Made by a program: the position numbers and the translations under genes
In this document: positions 35,074-42,475 of the stretch, in pieces
Layout: each line of letters opens with the position of its first letter
How positions within the stretch are numbered: the stretch's first letter is position 1
Notes under the pieces: generated by a model
What the model was told of the DNA's origin: nothing
The model's database searches: none
Seen by the model: the letters and a program-made list of their open reading frames with translations, nothing else
DNA from: Brevibacterium sp.
GTDB lineage: Bacteria > Actinomycetota > Actinomycetes > Actinomycetales > Brevibacteriaceae
DNA: 44,055 nucleotides
Direction: 5' to 3'
NCBI GenBank assembly: GCA_031179165.1
Contig: JAPSIC010000010.1
Coordinates: 1 to 44,055, forward strand

Positions 35074-36303
35074 GTGTTCAACAACTATCGGGAGATCCTG
35101 TCTCTTCCCGGTGCCCTCAAGTTCTCCTTGGCCGGACTTGTCGCACGCATGCCCATCGCTGTTCTGGGCCTGGGAATCGTCCTCTTCATCCAGGGCGTCA
35201 CCGGCTCCTACGGCTTGGCGGGCATCGTCACAGCCGTCTACATGATCGTCCAAGCGCTTGCGGGACCGGTGATCGCTCGCCTGGTCGACCGCCGCGGTCA
35301 GGCCCGGGTGATGGTGCCCATCGTCATCACCCACCTCGTCGCGCTGCTCCTCCTCATCCTGTCCGTGTACCTGGACTGGTGGGTCGGCCTCGTCTTCCTC
35401 TTCGCCGGCATCGGCGGCGCCACCGTCGGCTCCGTCGGATCGCTCGTGCGCTCCCGCTGGTCCCACCTCGTCGACTCCCCCAGGCAGCTGCAGACCGCGT
35501 TCTCCTGGGAGTCCGTGGCCGATGAGCTGCTCTTCGTCACCGGACCCGTCCTGGCCACCGTGCTCGCCACAGCGGTGCTGCCACCCGCGGGCATCATCTT
35601 CTCGATGATCTCGGCGGCGGTCGGCTCGACCCTCCTCTACATCCAGAAGGCGACCGAACCGCCCCCGATCGAACGGAGCACCGAGCCCAAGGGGCACGTG
35701 TTCTCCAACCCGGGCATCTTCACGATCATCATCGTCAATGTGTTCCTCGGCGTGAACTTCGGCGCCATCGACGTCATTGCCGTCGCGTTCTCCGACGAGC
35801 TCGGCCTCAAGGCCCTCTCCGGCATCCTGCTCAGCGCCTTCGCCCTGGGTTCCCTCATCGCCGGCGCGCTCTACGGCGCCCGCAACTGGTCCTCGGCGAC
35901 CCATCACCGCTTCGGCTTCACCGTCTCACTGCTCGCGATCGGCACGTGCACGATGCTGCTCGCCCAGGGGATGCTGTCCTTCGGCATCATCCTCTTCTGC
36001 GTCGGCTTCACCATCGCCCCCAGTCTCATCGGTGCGAACTCCGTGATCGAGCAGCTCGCTCCGCCGAGGCGACTGACCGAGGCCTTCGCCTGGCTCGGCA
36101 CCTCCCTGGGCTTCGGCGTCGCCTTCGGCTCGGCCATCGCCGGCAGCATCATCGACGCCCACGGGGCGAAGACCGCGATGCTGCTGCCCGCCGGCTGCGC
36201 GGTCATGGGTGCGATCCTCGCCCTGTGCCTGCTCAAGCTGCTCAACCCGAAGCGCTCGAGCCACGAGGTGCGCCTCGCCCGCACCGTCCAGCTCAAGGAC
36301 TGA
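35074..36303 (+). CDS. Major facilitator superfamily transporter
   Basis: 409 aa from GTG 35074 (a GTG at 35071 is the alternative). Twelve hydrophobic segments in two halves; between segments 2 and 3 the ARLVDRRGQARVM block is the MFS signature loop, and a long cytosolic middle loop near residues 195-210 carries charged residues. The substrate is unknown. Such proton-driven exporters are commonly annotated as drug efflux, but nothing here supports a specific substrate. Confidence 0.88.
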   Translation: MFNNYREILSLPGALKFSLAGLVARMPIAVLGLGIVLFIQGVTGSYGLAGIVTAVYMIVQALAGPVIARLVDRRGQARVMVPIVITHLVALLLLILSVYLDWWVGLVFLFAGIGGATVGSVGSLVRSRWSHLVDSPRQLQTAFSWESVADELLFVTGPVLATVLATAVLPPAGIIFSMISAAVGSTLLYIQKATEPPPIERSTEPKGHVFSNPGIFTIIIVNVFLGVNFGAIDVIAVAFSDELGLKALSGILLSAFALGSLIAGALYGARNWSSATHHRFGFTVSLLAIGTCTMLLAQGMLSFGIILFCVGFTIAPSLIGANSVIEQLAPPRRLTEAFAWLGTSLGFGVAFGSAIAGSIIDAHGAKTAMLLPAGCAVMGAILALCLLKLLNPKRSSHEVRLARTVQLKD

Positions 36304-36321
36304 ATGGGAGGGGTTCGACCC

Positions 36322-36345
36322 ACGGGCTGATCGGGGTCAGCCCGT
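36322..36345. terminator. Hairpin between the MFS and AztD-like genes
   Basis: Perfect 9-bp stem ACGGGCTGA (36322-36330) and TCAGCCCGT (36337-36345) with a TCGGGG loop, between convergent genes. The right arm contains the stop codon of the minus-strand gene. It could end both transcripts. Confidence 0.6.
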
Positions 36346-37587
36346 CACCCCGGTGATCTCGTTGCTGGGATGAGGCAGCTCTCCGCTCGTGGTCACCTTC
36401 CCGCTCTCCAGATCGACGACGTGGAGGCTGTTCGTCGACGGTTCCGTCACGTAGGCCCGCTCCCCCTGGACATACAGGGACGGCCGCGGCTCCTGCCATT
36501 CGACGGGCTCCGACCATTCTTCGACCACGGGGATCGACGACTCCTCCTCGCCGCTGTCCGCATCGATGACGTGCAGGGCGCCGTCGGTTCCGAGAACCAC
36601 CGCCTGTCCATCGGGTCCGCGGCCGAGTGAGCGGAAGCTGTATGAGGTGCCCAGATCGACGAGCCGGAGCTCGCCGGTGCGAGTGTCGGTGAGGCTGATG
36701 CGCTCGGGACGTTCGAGCTCGGCATCGGCGTCGACCTTGTAGTCACCGAGGATGACGGACGAATCCTCGCTGCCGGCCTGGTTGCCGATGCGGCCGTAGT
36801 CGTCCGGGGAATCGACCTTGGTGAACTTCCCATCGGCGTAATAGAGGATGCCGTCCTCGCAGCCGAAGGCGATGACTTCGTCTTTCGCCGCGGCCTCACC
36901 GTGCACGCCCGGGCAGTCCTCGCTCCGGGCGGACTCCCACCCGGTGGAGTCGCGGACGACGACGCCCGACCTCTCCTCTTCGGTGCCCACCGTGTGGATG
37001 AGCTCCCCGTTGTCGAGCTGAACGGCGGCGCCATGATGGGGCTGGTCGACCTCGACGATCCGCGGCTTGGGCTCGGGCCGCGACAGTCCTGCGGTGTCGA
37101 GGATCTGGATCTTCCCGTCACCGTCGCCGAAGAGCACCGTCGACTTGCCATGGTGGATGACGTGGCCGGGCATGTTCGTGGGGAAGTTGGTGCCGGTCAG
37201 ACTCGGCGGAACTGAGTAGCTGTGCGAATGGTCCCCGTGAGCCTGGGTCCAGACGCCGGCGTCGAAGAGCCGGAATTCGTTGCCGGCCGCCACCATCACG
37301 TGTCGCCCATCTCCCACAGGGCTGATCCGATTGAATCCGTCGAGCGGTGTGTCCTCGATGACCTCCAGGGTCTCGGCGTCGACCGTGAGGAGCCCACCGT
37401 CGTAGGTGAGGACCAGGCGTGGTTCGGGGCCGGCCAGCTCTGTCGGCGCCACCGATGGCTCTGCCGTCGGTGAGCCCTCGTCGCTGCCGGTGGCGGTCGT
37501 CGCACTCGGGCCGGACGAGCAGCCGCTGAGCAGGGCGAGCCCGACGGCCAAGACCGCGGAGGGAAGGAGGAGGTGCTGTCGGATCAT
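36337..37587 (-). CDS. AztD-like zinc-binding lipoprotein (beta-propeller)
   Basis: 416 aa from ATG 37587 behind AAAGGGAG. A lipoprotein signal ends in LLSGC (Cys23), so the protein is anchored outside the membrane. The rest is a seven-bladed-propeller-like series of strands with repeats of the type VIDADSG, TVDAETLEV, VVDLESGKV. A HGDHSHSYS cluster near residue 125 is a likely metal site and matches AztD-type zinc metallochaperones, which hand zinc to an ABC transporter binding protein. No aztABC genes are in the window, so the partner would be elsewhere. The specific AztD call is by recollection of the motif and architecture. Confidence 0.65.
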   Translation of the reverse strand: MIRQHLLLPSAVLAVGLALLSGCSSGPSATTATGSDEGSPTAEPSVAPTELAGPEPRLVLTYDGGLLTVDAETLEVIEDTPLDGFNRISPVGDGRHVMVAAGNEFRLFDAGVWTQAHGDHSHSYSVPPSLTGTNFPTNMPGHVIHHGKSTVLFGDGDGKIQILDTAGLSRPEPKPRIVEVDQPHHGAAVQLDNGELIHTVGTEEERSGVVVRDSTGWESARSEDCPGVHGEAAAKDEVIAFGCEDGILYYADGKFTKVDSPDDYGRIGNQAGSEDSSVILGDYKVDADAELERPERISLTDTRTGELRLVDLGTSYSFRSLGRGPDGQAVVLGTDGALHVIDADSGEEESSIPVVEEWSEPVEWQEPRPSLYVQGERAYVTEPSTNSLHVVDLESGKVTTSGELPHPSNEITGVTG

Positions 37588-38110
37588 GGTGCTCCCTTTC
37601 GTTGATGGCAGTTTCTCATATTGCGACTCGTTATCAATAGCGAGATCGATCCTACATGAGTGAGACCGCGCGTGCGGCCAGCACCGAGGAGGGTGCGCCG
37701 GGCTGCGCCGAGACAGGTATGCGGTGATATTCGGCCCGGCGAGGCGGGTGCGCGGGCAGCGCCGCGGCGGGTGCGCGGCCCGGCGATCACACTTTCGCGG
37801 AAGCGGCAATCTCCGCTGTCGCTTCCGCGGGGACTTTTCGTGAGTCTCGCATAGACCTTTTCATTCTGTCCGCGCCACGTAATCTCGGTGTTCCGAGCAG
37901 TTGCAGCGGACCGAAAAAGCGACAAGGTGGCTTTCACCGGTCCCGCCCCTGTTCACAGCCGCACATCGTCGTTGAGATGGAGGACTGATGATCTCGTTCA
38001 GGACTTGATCACCCGCGGCCGCTGATCAATCGCTGTTCTCTGACCGGCCCGAAGACCACGGCACGATTGCCCGATCACCGTCAAGGCACCCCGCACAAGG
38101 AGGAAGCGCT
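37588..38110. other. Gene-free region of about 520 bases with a terminator-like hairpin
   Basis: It separates the AztD-like gene (minus) from the stress/envelope set (plus). Near 37610-37650 the DNA is AT-rich, with TTGATAACGAGT facing TTTCTCATATTG (an imperfect inverted repeat), a possible Zur-type operator of the AztD-like gene. GC-rich direct repeats (CGGGTGCGCGG, two copies near 37745-37780) follow. A perfect hairpin lies at 37796-37829. The stretch 37860-38095 probably holds the promoter of the plus-strand genes; none was identified. No protein gene is supported. Confidence 0.5.
37796..37829 (+). terminator. Rho-independent terminator-like hairpin without an upstream gene
   Basis: Perfect 10-bp stem CGCGGAAGCG (37796-37805) and CGCTTCCGCG (37820-37829), 14-base loop, followed by GGGGACTTTTCG. 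The T run is on the plus strand, yet no plus-strand gene precedes it, so it may end a small RNA or act as an attenuator. Confidence 0.45.
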
Positions 38111-39022
38111 ATGAGCAACCAGAATTACCCTGAAGACCCCCTGTCACCGCGATCCGAGGGAATCGCCGACACCGAACCACTGGGATCACCGCCGTTCCGA
38201 CCCCGCTCCACGTCGCAGACGCCGCCACCACCCAGGACGAGCGAAGCGACCGGACAGGGGCTCGGTGACGACCCTCGGGCTCAGGCGGCGAAGGACGAAG
38301 CCCGTCAGGTCGGCCAGGAGAGCGCCGAGGCCGGTCGACACGTCGCCGACACCGCCAAAGAGGAAGCCAGGAACGTCGCAGGCGAAGCGATGGGACAGGC
38401 TAAAAGTCTGGCCCGCACCCTGCAGGACGACCTGAACGAACAGGCGGGCACGCAGCAGAAGCGCGCCGCCGACGGCCTGAAGTCCATCAGCGACGAACTG
38501 CGCTCGATGGCGGAGAACTCCGAGCAGAACGGCATCGCCACCCAGTGGGTGCAGGAGGCCGCAGGCCGCCTGGGAAGCGTGGCCAGCTGGCTCGACGAGC
38601 GGGACCCCGCCTCGGTGCTCGAGGAGACCAAGCGTTTTGCCCGCAACCGTCCCGGCACGTTCCTGGCGATCGCAGCGGGAGCTGGCCTGGTGGCCGGTCG
38701 ACTCGCGCGGAGCCTCAAGGACACCAGCAGCTCCGGCGGTGGTTCGGCGAGTTCCGGCACCGGATCGGCGACCTCCGGGCCGGCGAGCTCCGGCGCACCG
38801 AGCTCCAGCGCCGGCGTCTCTGCCTCTGCCCCTTCGGCAGGAGGCCACAGCAGGGATCCGCTCGCAGGCGGAGCTCCCGCTGTCAACGCGCCGGAGACGA
38901 GTTCGAGGCCGGCACCCGGCTATCCCTCGCAGCCGCCGGCATATCCGACCACCTCGCCGAGCGCGGCACCGAGTCGGGCCGAACCGACGTTCCCGGACGA
39001 TGGTGCGCGAGGACTGAGCTGA
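38111..39022 (+). CDS. Disordered Ala/Glu-rich protein with one membrane segment, stress/envelope type
   Basis: 303 aa from ATG 38111 behind a strong AAGGAGGA. Residues 1-50 are Pro-rich; about 52-130 form a charged amphipathic helical stretch (AKDEARQVGQESAEAGRH and similar) like LEA or apolipoprotein-type repeats. A hydrophobic segment (TFLAIAAGAGLVAGRLA) lies near 181-197, and the last 100 residues are a Ser/Gly/Pro/Ala tail. No enzyme motif. The order with Holin-X and DUF3618 genes suggests a shared envelope-stress role; function unknown. Confidence 0.78.
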   Translation: MSNQNYPEDPLSPRSEGIADTEPLGSPPFRPRSTSQTPPPPRTSEATGQGLGDDPRAQAAKDEARQVGQESAEAGRHVADTAKEEARNVAGEAMGQAKSLARTLQDDLNEQAGTQQKRAADGLKSISDELRSMAENSEQNGIATQWVQEAAGRLGSVASWLDERDPASVLEETKRFARNRPGTFLAIAAGAGLVAGRLARSLKDTSSSGGGSASSGTGSATSGPASSGAPSSSAGVSASAPSAGGHSRDPLAGGAPAVNAPETSSRPAPGYPSQPPAYPTTSPSAAPSRAEPTFPDDGARGLS

Positions 39023-39035
39023 GGAGGGCGAAGCC

Positions 39036-39605
39036 ATGACACAGCCACGAGATCATATGCCCGGCCACGACCCGGGCGTCCGCCCGACCGGCGCCCCCGA
39101 GTCCGGAGTGCCGGGGCCAGGAGCCCCAGGTGCCGACGCCGGAGTACCGGGGCCAGGAGTCCCAGGAGCCGGAGTCCCAGGGGCCGGCGCCCCACGGTCC
39201 GACCAGGACCACCTCATCGGTGCCGATCCTGATCAGCGAGCACGCGAACAGTCGTTGGGCGACATGCTCAAGGAGGTCAGCCGCGACCTCTCCACGCTGA
39301 TCCGCCAGGAGGTCGAACTGGCCAAGGCCGAGTTGCGCGAGTCGGCCACCAAGGCAGGCAAGGGGGCCGGGATGTTCACCGGCGCCGCCCTGGCCGGCTA
39401 CATGGTGCTGCTCTTCCTCTCGCTGGCGGCATGGGCCGGCATCTCCAACCTCACCGGTCCGGTGTGGGCAGCGATCATCGTCGCCATCATCTGGGCGATC
39501 ATCGCGGCCATCCTGGCGCTCAAGGGCAAGAAGGAGATGAAGGCCGTCGAGGGCGTGCCGCAGACAACGCAGACCGTCAAAGAGATCCCAGAAGCACTCA
39601 AGTGA
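39036..39605 (+). CDS. Holin-X family (Phage_holin_3_6-like) membrane protein
   Basis: 189 aa, with GGAGGG before the ATG. The first 55 residues are Gly/Pro/Ala repeats (GVPGPG, GVPGAG units). The conserved part begins with SLGDMLKEVSRDLSTLIRQEVELAKAELRESATKAGKG, then two membrane segments (about 112-136 and 143-163) and a short charged tail. This is the actinobacterial Holin-X pattern. It is a chromosomal membrane protein and no phage genes are nearby. It lies 13 bases after the preceding gene. Confidence 0.85.
   Translation: MTQPRDHMPGHDPGVRPTGAPESGVPGPGAPGADAGVPGPGVPGAGVPGAGAPRSDQDHLIGADPDQRAREQSLGDMLKEVSRDLSTLIRQEVELAKAELRESATKAGKGAGMFTGAALAGYMVLLFLSLAAWAGISNLTGPVWAAIIVAIIWAIIAAILALKGKKEMKAVEGVPQTTQTVKEIPEALK
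39106..39195 (+). repeat. Degenerate Gly-Pro tandem repeat in the Holin-X N-terminus
   Basis: About 90 bases of repeated GGAGT/CCCAGG-type units encoding GVPGPG, GAPGAD and GVPGAG hexapeptides. Such repeats can vary in copy number. Confidence 0.6.
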
Positions 39606-39621
39606 ACAGGGGCGATGAATC

Positions 39622-40455
39622 ATGAGTCAGTCACCAGAGGAAATCCGCCGACAGATCGAAGAGACCCGCGCAGAGCTGGGCGCAGATGTCGATGCCGTGC
39701 AGGAGAAGGTCAGTCCGTCATCGATCGCGCAGCGCCAGATGGATGGCGTCCGGGGCAAGGTCGGTCAGCTCAAGACCAAGGTCATGGGTGAGGCCGACCA
39801 CGTCAGCGGCGCCGCCGGCGCCAAGGCCCAGCATGCGCAGGGCGTGATGCAGGACAAGGCACACGAAGCCGCCGAGGCGGTCCAGGACGCACCGCAGCAG
39901 CTGCGGCAGCAGACCCAGGGCAATCCCGTCGCCGCCGGTCTCATCGCCTTCGGGGCGGGCATGCTCGCCGCGTCTCTCCTGCCCGTCAGCGAGCGCGAGA
40001 AGCAGGCCGCGCAGCAGATCAAGGAGAAGTCCGAGCCTCTCGTCTCCGAGGTCAAGGAGGCCGCGCAGAACGTCGCGGAGGACATGCGGGAACCGGCCCA
40101 GGAGGCGGTTGCCGAAGTGAAGGGCACCGCGCAGGATGCGGCGCAGAACGTCAGGACCGAGGGACAGGACGCCGCCGAGCAGGTCAGAGGCCGGGCGGAA
40201 GAGGCGAAGTCGAATGTCCAGGATGCCGGCGGGTCCGGACAGTCGGATCAGTCCGGACAGTCGGATCAGTCCGGACAGCCGGGCCAGACAGGCTACTCGA
40301 CCCAGGCCGGATACTCGGGTCAGTCGGGTCCGACAGGCACGCAGCCCTCGAGCCGGCCGGGCGTGACCGGTGACCCGGAGCGCCCCCGTTACTCGACGCA
40401 GCCCGGTGGTACCGGCTACCCCTCGGACCAGCCGGGCGGTCGGCACCAGGCCTGA
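39622..40455 (+). CDS. DUF3618 domain protein with Ala/Glu helical region and SGQ-rich tail
   Basis: 277 aa. The N-terminus SPEEIRRQIEETRAELGADVDAVQEKVSP is the DUF3618 signature. A hydrophobic segment (GNPVAAGLIAFGAGMLAASLLP) lies near 95-116, then an amphipathic AEEVK/AQNV-type helical stretch (about 120-200) resembling the first gene of the set, and a Gly/Ser/Gln/Pro tail with SGQSDQ repeats. It is probably membrane-associated. Function unknown. Last gene of the three-gene unit, ending before a strong hairpin. Confidence 0.85.
   Translation: MSQSPEEIRRQIEETRAELGADVDAVQEKVSPSSIAQRQMDGVRGKVGQLKTKVMGEADHVSGAAGAKAQHAQGVMQDKAHEAAEAVQDAPQQLRQQTQGNPVAAGLIAFGAGMLAASLLPVSEREKQAAQQIKEKSEPLVSEVKEAAQNVAEDMREPAQEAVAEVKGTAQDAAQNVRTEGQDAAEQVRGRAEEAKSNVQDAGGSGQSDQSGQSDQSGQPGQTGYSTQAGYSGQSGPTGTQPSSRPGVTGDPERPRYSTQPGGTGYPSDQPGGRHQA
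40234..40278 (+). repeat. 18-bp tandem repeat, 2.5 copies
   Basis: The unit TCCGGACAGTCGGATCAG occurs at 40234-40251 and 40252-40269, with half a unit after, encoding SGQSDQ repeats in the DUF3618 protein tail. Confidence 0.85.
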
Positions 40456-40502
40456 CCGGCTCCCAGTCAGCACGCTCAAGCAGTCGGGCGCCTGAAGAGA
40501 CA

Positions 40503-40540
40503 CCAGCAGCTCGGGTGGGTGTTCCCACCGGAGCTGCTGG
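40503..40540. terminator. Bidirectional terminator between the DUF3618 and flavoprotein genes
   Basis: Stem CCAGCAGCTC (40503-40512) with GAGCTGCTGG (40531-40540), continued after one mismatch by GGTGGG and CCCACC around a TGTT loop. It lies between convergent genes. Confidence 0.8.
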
Positions 40541-40562
40541 CGTTTGCGTCGGGGCATCCCGG

Positions 40563-40586
40563 CGTTCGGGCGTTCGGGTGTTCGGA
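40563..40586 (+). repeat. 8-bp tandem repeat, three copies
   Basis: CGTTCGGG twice, then TGTTCGGA, in the short non-coding gap before the flavoprotein stop. No function suggested. Confidence 0.7.
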
Positions 40587-40608
40587 CACTCGGCCGCGTT
40601 TCACCCGC

Positions 40609-42399
40609 CTATTCGACGAGCTTGCCCTCCTGGCTGACCTCGCGCATGAGCGCGGCGATCTCGTCGTCGACCGGCGGAATGTCCTCGCGCACGACCCCGG
40701 TCTCCGGCGACCACACGAGATTGACCTGAAGGGTCTCGTCGAGCTCCGGATAATCGCTGCGATTGTGGCAGCCGCGGGTCTCCCGCCGCTCGAGCGCGCA
40801 TTCGAGCGTCGCGCGGGCGGCGAGCACCGAGGACCTGAGGTCGAAGGCGTGGGCGAGGTCGGCGAACCCGGCAATGTCCGGGTGGATCCCGACCCGCTCC
40901 ATCCGCTCCTCGATCGCGGCCAGCTTCTCGAGGCCGGCGAGCAGACCGGCTTCGTCACGGACGACCCCGGCATGCTCGGTCATGAGGTTGCGGACCTCGC
41001 GCTGCAGCGCGCGGACGTTCTCGGGTCCATCGGAGGCGAGCAGGTCATCGATCTGGGCCCGCGCCTCGGCGACGGAGTCCTGCGACCGCACCTGCGCCTC
41101 CAATCCCTGCGCATAGGCCACGGCACCGCGGCCGACGATCCGGCCGAAGACGAGGAGCTCGATGAGGGAGTTGCCGCCGAGGCGGTTGGCGCCGTGGAGC
41201 CCGGACGAGGCCTCGCCGATGGCCCACAGGCCCGCGACGTCGGTGCTGTGGTCGAGGGGGTCGACCCACACCCCGCCCATCGAGTAGTGCGCGGTGGGGG
41301 CGATCTCGATGGGGCTGGAGGTGATATCGAGCATCTGCGTCTCCATCAGGGTCTGATAGACCCGGGGCAGGCGGCTCATGATCGTCTGCCGCGGCAGGTG
41401 GGACACGTCGAGCCAGACCCCGCCGTTGGCGGTCCCGCGGCCCTCGGCGATCTCCGTGTAGGCGGCCAGCGCCACCCGGTCACGGGTCGAGAGCTCCATC
41501 CGCTCCGGGTCGTAGCGGTCCATGAATCTCTCGCCGAGGGCGTTGCGGAGGATGCCGCCCTCGCCGCGGGCGGCCTCGGAGACCAGGGTGCCGGCGGCGT
41601 TCTCGGGTTCGATGATGCCCGAGGGGTGGAACTGGACGAGTTCGGCGTCGCGGAGCCGGCCGCCGGCCTCGACGGCGAGGCGGAACGAGTCGCCGGTGTT
41701 CTCGTCCCGGCGCGAGCTGGTCCGACGCCAGATCCGGTTGTGGCCGCCGGCGGCGAGGATCACGGCGTCGGCATGGATGCGGTACCGGCTGCCGTCGACG
41801 AGGTCGAAGCCGTAGGCGCCGAAGATCCGGCCGTCAGCGACGAGGAGCCGGGTGATGTAGACGGTGTCGAGGATCGGGATGCCCAGCTGTTCGCTGCGGC
41901 CGACGAGGGTGCGCTGGATCTCCAGGCCCGTGTAGTCGCCGGCGAAGGCGGTGCGGCGGAAGGTGTGGGCGCCGAAGAAGCGCTGGGAGATCCGGCCGTC
42001 GTCCTCCTTCGCGAAGTCCATCCCGTAGCGCTCGAGATCGGCGATCCCCTGGGCAGCACCCCGGGTGACGATCTCGACGGTGCGAGGGTTGGCCAGCCCG
42101 TAGGATTCGCGGATCGTGTCGGCGGCGTGCTGCTGCCAGGAGTCCTCGGGGTCCATCGTGCCCAGGGCGGCGTTGATGCCGCCGGCGGCCAGCGAGGTGT
42201 GGGCGTCGTGCTTGGGTCGCTTGCCGACGGCGAGGACGTCGACGCCGCCTTCGGCGACCTCGATGGCGGCGCGCAGTCCGGATCCGCCGGTGCCGATGAC
42301 GAGCACCGAGGTGGACAGCACGTGTTCGCGGGCGGCCGGGTGGCCGGCGGTCCGGGTGTGGGTGGACGGAGTGGACTCGGGGCTCTGTGTCGTGGTCAT
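40609..42399 (-). CDS. FAD-binding SdhA/FrdA/NadB-type flavoprotein, stand-alone
   Basis: 596 aa from ATG 42399. The FAD motif is VLVIGTGGSGLRAAIE, then TSLAAGGINAALG (the site of covalent or tight FAD binding in the family), AELVQFHPSGI, APTAHYSMGGVWVD and GANRLGGNSLIELLVFGR, with the C-terminal helical domain ending in a segment with CHNRSDYPE. These are the succinate dehydrogenase/fumarate reductase/L-aspartate oxidase motifs. No iron-sulfur or membrane subunit and no nadA/nadC gene are adjacent, so the acceptor and substrate are open. The divergent LysR gene probably controls it. Its start is 6 nt behind a TAGCGT box (leaderless). Confidence 0.85.
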   Translation of the reverse strand: MTTTQSPESTPSTHTRTAGHPAAREHVLSTSVLVIGTGGSGLRAAIEVAEGGVDVLAVGKRPKHDAHTSLAAGGINAALGTMDPEDSWQQHAADTIRESYGLANPRTVEIVTRGAAQGIADLERYGMDFAKEDDGRISQRFFGAHTFRRTAFAGDYTGLEIQRTLVGRSEQLGIPILDTVYITRLLVADGRIFGAYGFDLVDGSRYRIHADAVILAAGGHNRIWRRTSSRRDENTGDSFRLAVEAGGRLRDAELVQFHPSGIIEPENAAGTLVSEAARGEGGILRNALGERFMDRYDPERMELSTRDRVALAAYTEIAEGRGTANGGVWLDVSHLPRQTIMSRLPRVYQTLMETQMLDITSSPIEIAPTAHYSMGGVWVDPLDHSTDVAGLWAIGEASSGLHGANRLGGNSLIELLVFGRIVGRGAVAYAQGLEAQVRSQDSVAEARAQIDDLLASDGPENVRALQREVRNLMTEHAGVVRDEAGLLAGLEKLAAIEERMERVGIHPDIAGFADLAHAFDLRSSVLAARATLECALERRETRGCHNRSDYPELDETLQVNLVWSPETGVVREDIPPVDDEIAALMREVSQEGKLVE

Positions 42400-42405
42400 G
42401 CTTCC

Positions 42406-42411
42406 ACGCTA
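42406..42411 (-). promoter_or_regulatory. -10 box of a leaderless promoter for the flavoprotein gene
   Basis: TAGCGT on the minus strand, 6 nt before ATG 42399. The spacer GGAAGC is too close to the ATG to serve as a normal Shine-Dalgarno. Confidence 0.62.
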
Positions 42412-42432
42412 GGAACGCCCGAACCATACGTC

Positions 42433-42457
42433 CAATGCATTGTTCAACTCATGTTGA
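42433..42457. promoter_or_regulatory. Palindromes between the flavoprotein and LysR genes
   Basis: CAATGCATTG (42433-42442) is a perfect 10-bp palindrome, and TCAAC-N4-GTTGA (42444-42457) lies next to it. Both lie in the 76-base divergent promoter region and could be extra LysR contact sites. Confidence 0.45.
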
Positions 42458-42471
42458 TAGCAGTAGTCTAT
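42457..42471. promoter_or_regulatory. LysR-type box ATAG-N7-CTAT (T-N11-A) over the LysR promoter
   Basis: ATAG (42457-42460) and CTAT (42468-42471) form a dyad with the T-N11-A core of LysR recognition sites. It covers the TAGTCT -10 box (42464-42469), a place suited to negative autoregulation. Confidence 0.6.
42464..42469 (+). promoter_or_regulatory. -10 box of a leaderless promoter for the LysR gene
   Basis: TAGTCT followed by exactly 6 nt and ATG 42476. The spacing selects this ATG over the one at 42470, which directly abuts the box. Confidence 0.62.
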
Positions 42472-42475
42472 GAAC

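Noticed and set aside
39036-39605. Holin gene as a sign of a prophage
   Set aside because: Holin-X proteins are chromosomal in actinobacteria, and no integrase, capsid, tail or lysin gene is near.
40234-40278. Short tandem repeats as a CRISPR array
   Set aside because: Units are contiguous and in-frame inside a protein gene, without spacers.
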